Assembly: GCA_037318855.1 (NCBI GenBank)
Contig: CP134874.1
Coordinates: forward strand, 1,984,598-2,048,597
Reading direction: 5' to 3'
Origin: Candidatus Sedimenticola sp. (ex Thyasira tokunagai)
Lineage (GTDB): Bacteria; Pseudomonadota; Gammaproteobacteria; Chromatiales; Chromatiaceae
DNA: 64,000 nucleotides
A model generated the notes under the pieces. It was not told where the DNA came from and ran no database searches. It saw nothing but the letters and a program-made list of their open reading frames with translations. Within the stretch, counting starts at the first letter, position 1, and every line of letters begins with the position of its first letter. Shown one piece after another: positions 17,187 through 27,775 of the stretch. The position numbers and the translations under genes were made by a program.

Positions 17187-17352
17187 CTAGGAGCCTGTCC
17201 GAGAATAGAAAACCTACTGCGGGAAAGCCATTTTGGCCAGATTTTCCGATTAAATTTGTTAAATATGCCCAATACTCGCCTCATTTAATCAAAAAATCCA
17301 ACTCAAAATGGCTTCCCCTCGCTACGGCCCCTATTCTCGGAGAGGCTCCTAG
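17187..17352. repeat. MITE with CTAGGAGCCTGTCCGAGAATAG-type ends
   Basis: CTAGGAGCCTGTCCGAGAAT at 17187 is mirrored by ATTCTCGGAGAGGCTCCTAG ending at 17352. Second-level arms (AAGCCATTTTGG / TCAAAATGGCTT) extend the hairpin. No ORF; it lies 66 bp upstream of the RND gene start. Confidence 0.75.
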
Positions 17353-17418
17353 TCCCGGCCGGCGCATTTTCCGCCAGTGTCCAAATAACATCGACTCGAT
17401 GTGGGGGAGGATACGGGG

Positions 17419-20400
17419 ATGACAGAGAACAATAACCCCCCCTCAGATTCAAACCAACAGGGGGGTGAGTCACAACAGAAAAAGCCTGCTCATAGCGGAC
17501 TGGCCGGGCGTATTGCCGGCCAATTTATCAATACCCCCGTCACACCCATGCTATTCATTGCCGCCCTTTGTATCGGTTTGCTGGGGCTGCTGTTTACCCC
17601 GCGACAGGAAGATCCACAGATCTCCGTTCCCTTAATTGATATTTTTGTGCAGTATCCAGGCGCCTCTGTTGGTCAGGTGGAAACGCTGGTGACCAACCCA
17701 CTTGAACGGATCATGAAAGAGATTCCCGGCGTACGCCATATCTATTCCGCCTCTATGCGCGATTCCGCCATTGTTACCGTACGCTTCTATGTGGGCGAGG
17801 ATATGGGTGAATCCATCGTCAAGGTGCACGATAAATTGCAATCCAATCTGGATCGTATGCCTCCCGATGTGAAGATGCCCTTGGTCAAGCCGGTCAGTGT
17901 TGACGATGTGCCGGTGGTTACGGTGACGCTCTGGTCGAAACAGGTTGAAGACGATCAGTTACGCGTCCTTGCCCACGATGTGCTGCAGGCGTTGGGAACT
18001 GTACCCAACACGGGTAAAGGTTTTGTGGTCGGGGGACGGGCTGAGCAGGTACGTATTGATGTAGAGATGGACCGCATGGCCGGTTATGGGGTTACTCTTG
18101 ATCGCATCGCGAATACGGTAAAGAGTGCCAACGCTGAAATCCCCGCCGGCTACACCGAGTCGGGAGAGGGGACCTTTCGGGTCGCCAGTGGTGGCTTTCT
18201 TCATAATGCAGAGGAGATTGCAGGTCTGGTGGTGGGCAGTCGGGGTGGCAGCCCGATTCATGTACGGGATGTGGCTGCTGTCAGCCACAAAGCAGAGGAT
18301 GCCAAGCAACTGGTTACACACTTCACCGGTCAGGCATACGCAGGTGCCCGTCCTGCAGATGGTGAACAGGCGGTGACCATTGCACTGGCGAAGAAAAAGG
18401 GGAGTAACGGCGTCACTGTTACCCATGCCGTACTGAATAAACTGGAGTCACTCAAAGGTCGCTTGATTCCAGCCAATGTCAATGTAGAGATAACTCGGGA
18501 TTATGGTAAGACCGCCAATGATAAGGTAAATGAGCTGCTGCAGGCGATGTTCGAAGCGGCGTTTATTGTTGCAGTACTCTGTCTGATAGGTCTTGGTGCA
18601 CGCGCCGCGTTTGTTGTGATTATGGTGATCCCGATGGTGATTCTACTTACCATCTGGTGGGCCTGGATGGTCGATTACACCATCGATAGGGTAAGTCTCT
18701 TTGCCCTTATTTTCTCTATCGGTATCCTCGTGGATGATGCAACGGTGGTCGTGGAGAATATTTTCAGACACTGGCTGGAAGAGGACAGTACCTCGATCAT
18801 CCGTGCTGTCAGAGCAGTGGATGAAGTTGGCAACCCGACCATTCTTGCCACCTTCACCATCATTGCAGCCTTGTTGCCAATGGGGTGGGTCAGTGGATTA
18901 ATGGGTCCTTACATGCGACCTATTCCCGTATTGGGTGCATCTGCAATGTTCTTCTCGCTCATTGCCGCCTTTATCTTCACACCCTGGTTTGCCCTGCGTA
19001 TGCGCCCAAAAATGGCGGCCCTGGTCAAAGCTGAGCAGCGGGAGGCCAAGACCCGTGATCTGGTCAACCGACTCTACCGGCCGGTGATCGACCCACTAAT
19101 CAACAGTTCCACTCTGGGCAAAGCATTTCTTATCTCCACCATTGCCCTGACTGCCATGGTCTGTGCTCTTTTCTACACCCAGACCGTACCGGTGAAGATG
19201 CTTCCGTTTGATAACAAACCTGAGTTCAGTGTGGTGGTTAATCTGCCTGAGGGTACACCTCTACCCAGAACTGCCAACGTGGTTCGACAGTTGGCACTAA
19301 AGGTTAGGGAACTACCGGAGGTGGTTGCAGTACAGGCATACACCGGTACGGCACAGCCTTATAACTTCAACGGCATGGTGCGCCACTACTACCTGCGCAA
19401 CCGTGCTTGGGAAGGCGATCTGCTGGTGATGCTCAAGAACAAAGAAGAGAGAGAAAAGGGGAGCCATCAACTGGCGGTTGAGGCGCGTCAGCTGCTTACG
19501 CCACTGGCAAAAAATCTCGGGGCGCGTATCGCAATAGTGGAGATGCCGCCGGGACCACCTGTGCTGCAGACCGTAGTGGCTGAAGTCTATGGCCCAACCC
19601 CTGAGATTCGTAAGCACCTGGCTGGTGATCTTACCCGGATGTTTGAAAAGACGGAGAACATCGTCGACGTCGACAACTATATTATTGAACCCTACAACTA
19701 CTGGCGCTATGAGGTAGATGTGGAGAAAGCTGTACGTCGCGGCATCTCAGTAGACGCCATTAACCAGAACCTTGCCATGGCGATGGGTGGCTTCAAACTG
19801 GGTGATATTAAGCGCGGTACGGTTCAGGAGCCGACCTATATCGTGCTGCAGGTGCCACTGGCCTCGCGTGCCGATCTGACCCGGGTTACCACTCTGCCGA
19901 TACAGTCAACTAAAGGTCAGACTGTACATCTGGCGGAGCTGGGGCGGTTTGTAAAAGAGAGTGAAGACCCGGTTGTCTTCCATAAAGATCTGCGATCTAT
20001 GGAGTATGTTGTTGGCGAAATGGAGGGACGTCTGGGAGCACCAATTTATGGCATGTTCGGGGTTGAAGATCAGTTGGCTGAGTATACGGCACCGGATGGT
20101 ACAAAGATTAGCGGTATGCCCATGGGCCTGATCGGGCCACCCGAAAGTGATTCCCGCTCCGGCTTTGAATGGACAGGTGAGTGGACTGTTACCTATGAGA
20201 CATTTAGGGACATGGGGTTGGCATTTATTGCTGCGTTGGTGCTTATCTATGGTTTGATCGTATGGGAGTTCCGTAATTTCGCACTGGCGGGGTTGATTAT
20301 GTCGCCTATCCCTTTAACGCTGATTGGCATCATTCCCGGGCATTTGATCATGGGCGCGGACTTTACCGCCACTTCCATGATTGGGCTGATTGCTCTGGGC

Positions 20401-20874
20401 GGTATTGTCGTTCGCCAATCGATTCTGATTGTAGAGTTTGTGAAGATAGAAGTTGCCAAAGGTAAGTGTGTTCGCGATGCCGCAGTTACCGGGGCCGAGA
20501 TTCGCATGCGTCCAATCTTTATCACCTCACTGACTCTGATGGCTGGGGCCTGGGCGATTATTGACGATCCGATATTTCAGGGGATGGCGGTAAGCCTTCT
20601 GTTCGGTGCCGGTGTTTCGACCCTGATGGCGGTTGTGGTCATCCCGCTGGGTTGTATCAGCGCACGCAAACAGTTCTATCTGCACGAAATGGAGAATGGT
20701 GACCTGCTTCTCTCCCCAGACTTTTTGACTATCGAAGGGATCTCCCCGGAAGATTGCCCCGTCCTCAATACGAAAGTGCCGCTTGGGTTGAGACTCTGGC
20801 AGAGGCTGGTTTCTGTTCTGTTATGGATTATCGGTCTGGTAGGCCGTCTGCTCAGGGGTCGCAGAGAGAATTAA
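17419..20874 (+). CDS. RND-family efflux pump inner-membrane subunit
   Basis: A roughly 1,150-residue AcrB-fold transporter driven by the proton gradient. About twelve membrane segments flank two large periplasmic loops. The proton-relay pair is in FSIGILVDDATVVVENIF, and the pore domain motifs PGASVGQVETLVTNPLER and MKEIPGVRHI match the multidrug/unknown-substrate class. ATG 17419 is preferred over GTG 17401: GGAGG lies 8 bases upstream. The usual adaptor (membrane-fusion) gene is not next to it: the upstream DNA is MITE and RNA-element sequence and the downstream gene is convergent. It must use a distant partner or be the survivor of a broken operon. Confidence 0.88.
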   Translation: MTENNNPPSDSNQQGGESQQKKPAHSGLAGRIAGQFINTPVTPMLFIAALCIGLLGLLFTPRQEDPQISVPLIDIFVQYPGASVGQVETLVTNPLERIMKEIPGVRHIYSASMRDSAIVTVRFYVGEDMGESIVKVHDKLQSNLDRMPPDVKMPLVKPVSVDDVPVVTVTLWSKQVEDDQLRVLAHDVLQALGTVPNTGKGFVVGGRAEQVRIDVEMDRMAGYGVTLDRIANTVKSANAEIPAGYTESGEGTFRVASGGFLHNAEEIAGLVVGSRGGSPIHVRDVAAVSHKAEDAKQLVTHFTGQAYAGARPADGEQAVTIALAKKKGSNGVTVTHAVLNKLESLKGRLIPANVNVEITRDYGKTANDKVNELLQAMFEAAFIVAVLCLIGLGARAAFVVIMVIPMVILLTIWWAWMVDYTIDRVSLFALIFSIGILVDDATVVVENIFRHWLEEDSTSIIRAVRAVDEVGNPTILATFTIIAALLPMGWVSGLMGPYMRPIPVLGASAMFFSLIAAFIFTPWFALRMRPKMAALVKAEQREAKTRDLVNRLYRPVIDPLINSSTLGKAFLISTIALTAMVCALFYTQTVPVKMLPFDNKPEFSVVVNLPEGTPLPRTANVVRQLALKVRELPEVVAVQAYTGTAQPYNFNGMVRHYYLRNRAWEGDLLVMLKNKEEREKGSHQLAVEARQLLTPLAKNLGARIAIVEMPPGPPVLQTVVAEVYGPTPEIRKHLAGDLTRMFEKTENIVDVDNYIIEPYNYWRYEVDVEKAVRRGISVDAINQNLAMAMGGFKLGDIKRGTVQEPTYIVLQVPLASRADLTRVTTLPIQSTKGQTVHLAELGRFVKESEDPVVFHKDLRSMEYVVGEMEGRLGAPIYGMFGVEDQLAEYTAPDGTKISGMPMGLIGPPESDSRSGFEWTGEWTVTYETFRDMGLAFIAALVLIYGLIVWEFRNFALAGLIMSPIPLTLIGIIPGHLIMGADFTATSMIGLIALGGIVVRQSILIVEFVKIEVAKGKCVRDAAVTGAEIRMRPIFITSLTLMAGAWAIIDDPIFQGMAVSLLFGAGVSTLMAVVVIPLGCISARKQFYLHEMENGDLLLSPDFLTIEGISPEDCPVLNTKVPLGLRLWQRLVSVLLWIIGLVGRLLRGRREN

Positions 20875-20881
20875 TAATAAA

Positions 20882-21925
20882 TCATAAGCTCAGTAGGTTA
20901 TGCCAGCTTTGTATCAGGCTCTCTTCATACCAGGGGGAGACATCAACTGACGGGGGCAAATCACCGTCTAACCACCGCCCCAGCCTATCCACCAGTGTAT
21001 TGATATCACCTGCGGGATAGCGGTAGATATCACCGTACTGTTCCGGATAACAGAGCGCATCGGGTACCAGCGGGCGGGCACCCGCACTGGCGGCCTCCAG
21101 TATCGCCAACCCCTGGAACTCGTGTATCGCAGTGCTTATCACAATGCCCGCCTTTCCCAGCAGTTCCCGGTAGTGATCGGGTGCCACCTTGCCATCGACA
21201 AGGATACGGTCTGGTAACTGCTTGCGCAGTCTGGTTAGTGGGGGAGGGGATTTTTTCGGACGGCTGCCCAACAGTGCCAGCTGGAAATCGTGGCCGTGTT
21301 CAGCAAGCTCAATCATGGCAGTGGCAAACAGATCGGGAGCTTTGTCATACTCCCAGCGGTGGTTCCACAGGATAAGCTGTGGCTCTTTCTCGGCTGCTGC
21401 CGCTATCGGAGTGATAGGCACCGGACAGATGCTGTTTTTGTCCCTTATTCTGTCGCTCACCCCAGGGGGAACGCAATCAGGCATTTTTGCCAACAGCTGA
21501 TCGATACCGTTGAGGAGTGATTCACGGTTAAAGCTGGAGTTGAATGCGACACGGTCTGCGGCCAAGGCGCCGTAGAGCTGCACCATCTGTGGATCAACCG
21601 AGCGAAACTGCTGTTCGGTAACAGGGTATGCAAACTGGTTTTCGTGGAAGTAGTAGAGACAGGGTACTTGGGCCAGCCGGGGGTGGAGCCCCTTAAGCGT
21701 GGCCAGATCAACCATTGAGGTGGCGACAATCAGGTCAGGGGGTGTTTCCGGCAGCAGATCCAACCAACTGAGGGGATTGCCGCGAATGCGCCAGCGAAAG
21801 TGACGGCCGGGCAGCTCGAATCGCTGCCACTCATACTGCTGCCGGCTTGATACCAGCCAATCACCCCAGGCGGCATGACTATCGGCGCGGTAGGCTGAGA
21901 GTAGCCATGCCATCGGTTTTTTCAT
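20882..21925 (-). CDS. GT4 glycosyltransferase, tRNA-queuosine alpha-mannosyltransferase-like
   Basis: A 347-residue protein of the DUF3524 plus GT-B fold, the family that includes the enzyme adding mannose to queuosine in tRNA-Asp. Visible are LLSAYRADSHAAWGDWL, the family motif YYFHENQFAYP, a NHRWEYDKAPDLF segment and the GT4 donor site EFQGLAILEAASAG. No membrane helices, so it is cytosolic. It ends seven bases from the RND stop, convergent. The substrate assignment rests on family membership only. Confidence 0.75.
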   Translation of the reverse strand: MKKPMAWLLSAYRADSHAAWGDWLVSSRQQYEWQRFELPGRHFRWRIRGNPLSWLDLLPETPPDLIVATSMVDLATLKGLHPRLAQVPCLYYFHENQFAYPVTEQQFRSVDPQMVQLYGALAADRVAFNSSFNRESLLNGIDQLLAKMPDCVPPGVSDRIRDKNSICPVPITPIAAAAEKEPQLILWNHRWEYDKAPDLFATAMIELAEHGHDFQLALLGSRPKKSPPPLTRLRKQLPDRILVDGKVAPDHYRELLGKAGIVISTAIHEFQGLAILEAASAGARPLVPDALCYPEQYGDIYRYPAGDINTLVDRLGRWLDGDLPPSVDVSPWYEESLIQSWHNLLSL

Positions 21926-22201
21926 TGAGAATCAGACCCTAAATTCGTATCAGTTCAGAAACAGCATTTATTGGACGAAGCGGTTTCCTCGTAAAAATGA
22001 AAGCTTTTCTCTGTGCCCTCTGCGACCTGCCTTTTGGTTAGTCATGATTAGGTTACCTACGCCCTTGTGCATACAGTATCAGGGAAAAGCTGCAGAAACG
22101 TCTAGACTTACCATCGGGCTAAGTTGAAAAGCAGTATGGGGCGGTCCTGCCTCGTGAGGCTGGTGCTTGGTGGTGAGATTAAAGAGAAGGAGGGGACAAC
22201 A

Positions 22202-22669
22202 ATGATTGCACAATCAGTGATGGATGCTCTAAACAAGCATCTAGTGGAGTATCAGACGGTCTCTCATCCAGAGAGTTTCTCAAGCGCGGAGACGGCAGTT
22301 GCCGCCCATATACCGGATGATCATATCGCTAAGGGTGTATTGGTGAAAAATAGTACGGGTTACCTGCTGGTGGTGATACCGGGAGACAAGTGGGTAAACT
22401 TTGAGCGCCTGCAGGACGAGCTTAATCGAGACTTTGAACTGGCGCCTGAAAGCGAGGTGGATAGGCTCTTTCCCGACTGTTGTCCGGGGGCTGTTCCACC
22501 GCTGGGCTACGCCTACGATATTGAAACGGTACTCGATGAGGGGCTCACCACACTTTCCAGAGTCTTTTTTGAGGCTGGTGACCATGAGCGGCTGATCCTG
22601 GTACAGAATGACCAGTTTCAAATTCTTATGGGTGGCGTCAGACACGGCCATTTCTCTCAGTCGGACTGA
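22202..22669 (+). CDS. YbaK/ProX-like aminoacyl-tRNA deacylase
   Basis: A 155-residue protein of the YbaK/EbsC fold, which hydrolyses mischarged aminoacyl-tRNA in trans. The family pattern AKGVLVKN is present (the Lys after A is the usual catalytic residue), with PGDKWVNFERL and a glycine-rich GAVPPLGYAY loop. An upstream ATG at 22124 is in frame but 22202 has AAGGAGGGGA just before it and matches the family N-terminus. It converges on the HD-GYP gene (stops one base apart). Confidence 0.8.
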   Translation: MIAQSVMDALNKHLVEYQTVSHPESFSSAETAVAAHIPDDHIAKGVLVKNSTGYLLVVIPGDKWVNFERLQDELNRDFELAPESEVDRLFPDCCPGAVPPLGYAYDIETVLDEGLTTLSRVFFEAGDHERLILVQNDQFQILMGGVRHGHFSQSD

Positions 22670-22670
22670 A

Positions 22671-23288
22671 TCAATGGTTGATGCGCTCTATCATCCTCTG
22701 CCGATAGATCAATAGAATATTCGGTAGTGCTGAGTGAAATAGCGCCACCAAGCCGGGATCAAAAAGCTTTTCACTACCTTTATCGATAAACCGGATTGCT
22801 CCACTGATGGACCAGGCATGTTTATAGCTTCGGGCAGTGGTGAGGGCATCGAAGACATCGGAGATGGTGGTTATCCGGGAGAATAGCGGAATAGAGTGGC
22901 CGCTGATCCCGTCAGGATAACCACTGCCATCCCATCTCTCATGGTGTGTCAGTGCTACGATACTTGCGGTGTGAAAATAACTGCTATCGATCTCGCTTAA
23001 CAGCATGGCGCCAAGGTGGGTGTGGGTGTCGACCGTATTACGCTCGGTGGTTGTTAACGCTCCCTTTTTACTCAGAAGCTTATGTGGAAGCTGCAGTTTT
23101 CCAAAATCGTGGAGTAGTGCAGCATTGCAGAGCTGGGCCATCTGCAGTGAGGCCAAGCCCAGAGCGAGTCCGAAACAGGCGGCGTAACGGGCAGTGCGGT
23201 AGCCGTGGCCGATATCAAAATGGCGATCCGCCAGGTATTTTGTGAGTTGTTGCCGGTGCTCTACCGGGATCAGCATCTGTGACTTCAT
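22671..23288 (-). CDS. Stand-alone HD-GYP phosphodiesterase
   Basis: A 205-residue HD-GYP domain without a receiver. Metal ligands are in LLHDFGKLQLP, DTHTHLGA, LTHHERWDGSGYP and SDVFDALTTARSYK. It should hydrolyse cyclic di-GMP. The N-terminal 30 residues hold the first ligand helix (DIGHGYRTARYA, His). With RpfG it is the second HD-GYP in the window. No operon partner. Confidence 0.85.
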   Translation of the reverse strand: MKSQMLIPVEHRQQLTKYLADRHFDIGHGYRTARYAACFGLALGLASLQMAQLCNAALLHDFGKLQLPHKLLSKKGALTTTERNTVDTHTHLGAMLLSEIDSSYFHTASIVALTHHERWDGSGYPDGISGHSIPLFSRITTISDVFDALTTARSYKHAWSISGAIRFIDKGSEKLFDPGLVALFHSALPNILLIYRQRMIERINH

Positions 23289-23580
23289 CTCTCTACCTCC
23301 TCCTGGATTGGCTCAGATCCGTATACCTCAGGAGAGTGTGAATATTACGTAGCATAATGTGTTCCATTCGCAGAGACCTGTTAGGCTAATAAAAACTGCT
23401 GAATAATTAGCGAGTTATCTAACGTGGATCTTTCAGTGTCAGATAGTCGTCACTACAAGTGGCTGGTCATTGCCGCCAGGTGGCAACTATCCTGTGTGGA
23501 TAAAAGGCGTTAACGAACCTTAAGAGTTAGGTTATAACTGGTCTGAAGAAAAAGTATAAATAATTAGGAGCAAGTGAGAG

Positions 23581-25275
23581 ATGCCATTGTCTCAGCATAA
23601 CGACCCGAAGAGTGATATCCAGATAGCCCGTGAGGCAGCGATACAGCCCATCAAAGATATTGCGGCACAACTGGGTATTGGGGAGTGTGACCTGTTGCCA
23701 TACGGTCACCACAAGGCCAAGGTCTCTATGGAGTACATCGACTCTCTGAAAGAGAGGCCAGACGGCAAGCTTATCCTGGTGGCCGGCATCAACCCAACCA
23801 GGAAGGGTGAAGGGAAGACCACCACCACTGTTGGTTTGGGTGACGGATTGCAACGCATAGGCAAGCGCAGTGCTATCTGTTTGCGTGAGCCCTCCCTTGG
23901 TCCGTGTTTTGGTATCAAGGGTGGTGCTGCCGGTGGCGGTTACTCTCAGGTATTGCCGATGGAGGATATCAACCTTCACTTTACCGGCGACTTTCATGCC
24001 ATCAGTTCAGCGCATAATCTGCTCTCTGCCATGGTGGATAACCATATCTACTGGGAGAACGAACAGCGCCTGGATATGCGGCGTGTTGTCTGGCGGCGGG
24101 TGGTGGATATGAATGATCGCGCTCTACGTGAGATAACCAACGGCCTGGGCGCTATCACCAACGGTTTTCCCCGCTCGGATGGATTCGACATCACTGTCGC
24201 ATCTGAGGTGATGGCGATCTTCTGTCTGGCTACCAGTCTCACCGACCTGCAGCAGCGCCTCGGTAATATCATCATCGGCTATCGGCGTGATCTGACCCCG
24301 GTCTATGCCCGTGATATCAACGCCCAAGGGGCAATGACCGTACTCTTGAAGGATGCCATTCAGCCTAATCTTGTACAGACCATGGAAGGGACCCCCGCAT
24401 TTGTTCATGGGGGGCCTTTTGCCAATATCGCTCATGGCTGCAATTCGGTGTTGGCCACCTCAACGGCACTGAAGCTGGCCGATTATGTCGTTACCGAGGC
24501 CGGTTTTGGTGCTGACCTCGGTGCCGAGAAATTCTTTAATATCAAGATGCGGAAGTCGGGGCTAACACCGGATGCCGTAGTCATTAACGGTACCATCCGC
24601 GCCTTGAAGATGCATGGTGGTTGTAACGTAGAGTGCCTTACCCATGAGGATCTGGGAGCCTTGAGTAAGGGCTTTGCCAATATTGCCCGTCACGTTGAAA
24701 ATGTACGCAAGTTTGGTCTGCCGGTGGTTGTCGGGATAAACCGCTTCAGTGCAGACCGTGAGGCGGAGATCAGCCTGCTGCGACAGCTGTGTGCTGAGAT
24801 TGGTGTTGAAGCGATCATCTGTGACCACTGGGCAATGGGTGGGGAAGGGGCCACTCAACTGGCAGAAGCGGTAGTACGCATGATCGATACCAAAACATCC
24901 AATTTCCGCTTCCTCTACGACGATGAGATGCGGTTGTGGGATAAGGTGAGAACGGTAGCCCAGGAGATGTACGGTGCCCAGGGAATCATTGCGGACCAGA
25001 AGGTACGGGATCAGTTTGCTCATTTGCAGGATGAAGGGTACGGTCATCTACCGGTATGTATTGCCAAGACGCCACTCTCCTTCTCCACCGACCCTCAACT
25101 GAAGGGTGCTCCGTCTAATCATGTGGTACCGATCAGGGAGCTGCGTCTCTCGGCCGGTGCAGGTTTTCTCGTTGTGGTCTGCGGTAACGTAATGACCATG
25201 CCGGGATTGCCTCGTAAGCCGACGGCAGAGCAGATATTTATCAACGACGAGGGTTATGTGGAGGGATTGTTCTGA
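23581..25275 (+). CDS. fhs: Formate-tetrahydrofolate ligase
   Basis: A 564-residue enzyme that makes 10-formyl-THF from formate, ATP and THF. The nucleotide loop [17 protein letters not shown], the [21 protein letters not shown] segment and the C-terminal [15 protein letters not shown] are diagnostic. Full length. TAGGAG lies 10 bases ahead of the ATG and TATAAAT about 30 bases ahead. The next gene overlaps or abuts its stop. Together with folD at 29931 it gives a complete formate-to-methylene-THF route. Confidence 0.95.
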   Translation: MPLSQHNDPKSDIQIAREAAIQPIKDIAAQLGIGECDLLPYGHHKAKVSMEYIDSLKERPDGKLILVAGINPTRKGEGKTTTTVGLGDGLQRIGKRSAICLREPSLGPCFGIKGGAAGGGYSQVLPMEDINLHFTGDFHAISSAHNLLSAMVDNHIYWENEQRLDMRRVVWRRVVDMNDRALREITNGLGAITNGFPRSDGFDITVASEVMAIFCLATSLTDLQQRLGNIIIGYRRDLTPVYARDINAQGAMTVLLKDAIQPNLVQTMEGTPAFVHGGPFANIAHGCNSVLATSTALKLADYVVTEAGFGADLGAEKFFNIKMRKSGLTPDAVVINGTIRALKMHGGCNVECLTHEDLGALSKGFANIARHVENVRKFGLPVVVGINRFSADREAEISLLRQLCAEIGVEAIICDHWAMGGEGATQLAEAVVRMIDTKTSNFRFLYDDEMRLWDKVRTVAQEMYGAQGIIADQKVRDQFAHLQDEGYGHLPVCIAKTPLSFSTDPQLKGAPSNHVVPIRELRLSAGAGFLVVVCGNVMTMPGLPRKPTAEQIFINDEGYVEGLF

Positions 25276-25316
25276 TTGCCTTTATTAAAAGATACCTGTC
25301 TCTCTGCCTGATTTTA

Positions 25317-27149
25317 TTGGTGCCGCAGACTTCATGGGCGGCCGGCCCTCTTCAATTCACAGATGAACAACTCGAAGATAAAGTAAAAGCCAAGGGTTAC
25401 GGTTTTCTGCTTATCAAGGAGACGGCTGATCTCTTCCGCCGTGAAGCAGAGAAGAAGTATGGCGAGATAATGAATGAGCGCGGTTCCAAGGAGGAGAAGA
25501 ATCGTGCCGACTGCCTGGAAAAACAGCGCTGGCTATACCGCCAGGATCTGCTGATAGATGAGTTGGCCTGTGTCAACGCTACCAGTACCATCCCCACCAA
25601 TATGCGCAACCGTCTACAGAGTGAGATGCTGGAGGGTGGGGTGATCTATGTACGGGATATCAGGCGTCCCCTGCTTGGCTTGTTGTCATCCAATGTATTT
25701 ACCGGTTTCTCTGAGGAGGTCTACTCGCTGGAACAGGTTGCGGAGGTGTGGAGCGAGGTGGATATCTTGATCACCCGGCAGAGGCCCACACATATATCCA
25801 AGGAGAGGGTGGTTATCAATCCCAATGATCGACGGGGACACCTTTTCACCCTTAATTTCAAAATCATGCTCGCCTCGGCAGTGGTAATGTTTGATAACTA
25901 TGAGGCGGTATTGAGTAAGTACCTGTTCGATGAGGAGATGCGAAAATCCTTCCGCTATATGGATGGCCGCTACCGGGATGTAAGTCAGGAACTGATCACA
26001 CTCTGGGACAGGGTCGAGAGTGGTGATCTGCTGGGTCATCTCTCGCAGGCCGTCAGCTACTATGATGTGATTGGTGAGGTGTCAAAGGGCTCGAAAGGAG
26101 ATCATCTCATCGATGATGAGGCGATGAAGATGGAACGCAATCTGGACAGGGTGATTCGCAACTCTATTGCCTACCGTTATACCAATGAGTCACCGGAAAA
26201 ACTGGCCCAACGTAGGGGTCTCTCACTCTGGTGGAACAAGAGCGTCGATAGTTTCAAATCGTGGTGGCGAGACCGCGCCCATAATTTGAGTCAACTGTTT
26301 GGTAATCTGGCGGGGCAGGGGCAGTGCCGCAAGGGAGTGATGTATACCGCCTACCACGGAAAACAGCAGGCGTTGGATGAGTTATCCGGTGAACTTAGGG
26401 TGGGTGACATCCTGTTGGAAAAGACACCATTCCGTTCCACCGATAAATATATTCCCGGCCATTATGGACATGTGGCTATCTGGACCGGCAGCAAAACGGA
26501 GCTACAGGCCTACGGTATATGGGAACAGCTCCCTGCGCTACATCGGGAAGCAGTAAAATTTCACAACTATCCGGAATCTCCCACATTTCAAGAGTCGGTT
26601 GAGGCGGGAGCTCGAATTATTGAAGCCCTTAGATCGGGTGTTGAATTCCACACGTTGGAACACTTTTTAGATATCGATGACTTGGGTGTGATACGCCCGC
26701 AAACTTGCGATGAGGGGGGGGAGAGTAATGATCCAAATAGCAGCGGCTGCCACACTTCGGCTGAGATCCGTCGTGCGTTGATCAACAGTTTTCAGCAGTT
26801 GGGTAAACGCTATGACTTTGCCTTCGACGCCTTTACCAAGGATAAAATCGTCTGCTCGGAACTGGCTTATCAAGCTTATGACCATGTTGAATTTGAGATT
26901 AGTCCTTCACTGGGCTCCATGGCATCGATCAGCCCCGATCAGGTTGCCTTCAAGGCTGATGGTCTAAAGGAGGGAGAGGGTTTACATGACCCCTTCTATC
27001 CCGCGCTTCTATTCCATAACGGCACTCGCGTTAGAGGTGAGCAAAAGTTCCTTACTCAGGTATTTAACAAGCTGCTGGAGGCAACGGATGAGAGCTATCG
27101 CTGGGTGCACAAAAATACCCCGTCAAAGGCATTGGCACGCTGCTTCTAG
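25317..27149 (+). CDS. Secreted YiiX/YebB-like NlpC/P60-type cysteine hydrolase
   Basis: A roughly 610-residue protein. The C-terminal half holds a YiiX-like papain-fold hydrolase: LRVGDILLEK, the His in PGHYGHVAIWTG and the Cys in DKIVCSELAYQAYD. The N-terminal half is a long helical region of unknown role. In-frame codons upstream, from 25272, encode [15 protein letters not shown] before VPQTSWAA, a good signal peptide, so translation probably begins at CTG 25272 or ATT 25275, overlapping the fhs stop (GGAGGG lies just ahead). The TTG at 25317 is only the first standard start. Likely acts on cell-wall or lipid amides in the periplasm. Confidence 0.7.
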   Translation: MVPQTSWAAGPLQFTDEQLEDKVKAKGYGFLLIKETADLFRREAEKKYGEIMNERGSKEEKNRADCLEKQRWLYRQDLLIDELACVNATSTIPTNMRNRLQSEMLEGGVIYVRDIRRPLLGLLSSNVFTGFSEEVYSLEQVAEVWSEVDILITRQRPTHISKERVVINPNDRRGHLFTLNFKIMLASAVVMFDNYEAVLSKYLFDEEMRKSFRYMDGRYRDVSQELITLWDRVESGDLLGHLSQAVSYYDVIGEVSKGSKGDHLIDDEAMKMERNLDRVIRNSIAYRYTNESPEKLAQRRGLSLWWNKSVDSFKSWWRDRAHNLSQLFGNLAGQGQCRKGVMYTAYHGKQQALDELSGELRVGDILLEKTPFRSTDKYIPGHYGHVAIWTGSKTELQAYGIWEQLPALHREAVKFHNYPESPTFQESVEAGARIIEALRSGVEFHTLEHFLDIDDLGVIRPQTCDEGGESNDPNSSGCHTSAEIRRALINSFQQLGKRYDFAFDAFTKDKIVCSELAYQAYDHVEFEISPSLGSMASISPDQVAFKADGLKEGEGLHDPFYPALLFHNGTRVRGEQKFLTQVFNKLLEATDESYRWVHKNTPSKALARCF

Positions 27150-27243
27150 GATTATATCCACGAGAAACTGTATGGTTAATTCCTGTCCCTATACCTCATA
27201 ATAAGCTATATATTTCTAATAAATTGGATTCTGGAGGTACTAA

Positions 27244-27729
27244 ATGGATATTCTCAAATATGCTATGCAAATTGAGAAAGAGGGTGAGGCTCACTACCGC
27301 GAATTGGCAGAGCAAACAGATAGCCCAGGAATGAAAAGAATATTGACGGAGTTGGCGGATTCTGAGGTAGAGCACTTCGAGGTATTCAAGGCGTTTAGGG
27401 AGAACGCAGAAATACCGAAGGTTGATGAGGGTATGCTGCCCAATATTAAAGAGATCTTTTCTAAAATGAGACCGGATGAAGCTCATGTGGCTAATGAGGA
27501 TGAAATAGGTCTGTATCGAGCCGCCCAAGTCCATGAAAAGAAGAGCCAGGAATTCTATCAACAAAAGGCAGATGAGACTGATGACCCCGTCCTGAAAGAG
27601 ATGCTGGTAAAAATCGCAAGGGAAGAGGGGAAGCATTATCAAGTGCTTGAAGGAATTATCGATTTCCTCTCAAGCCCTGCTCAATGGCTGGAAAGTGCTG
27701 AATGGAATCGTACGATGGATGAGTATTAG
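27244..27729 (+). CDS. Ferritin-like (rubrerythrin-type) di-iron protein
   Basis: A 161-residue protein with a four-helix ferritin-like fold. Di-iron ligands fit: IEKEGEAHYREL (Glu), DSEVEHFEVF (ExxH), QVHEKKSQEFY (Glu) and AREEGKHYQVL (ExxH). The C-terminal rubredoxin domain of true rubrerythrins is absent. The role is peroxide or iron handling under low oxygen (family knowledge). GGAGGTACTA precedes the ATG. Confidence 0.8.
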   Translation: MDILKYAMQIEKEGEAHYRELAEQTDSPGMKRILTELADSEVEHFEVFKAFRENAEIPKVDEGMLPNIKEIFSKMRPDEAHVANEDEIGLYRAAQVHEKKSQEFYQQKADETDDPVLKEMLVKIAREEGKHYQVLEGIIDFLSSPAQWLESAEWNRTMDEY

Positions 27730-27775
27730 GGGATCTCTATTTCACGCTCCTACAGATCGACATGCCGCTACGTGT

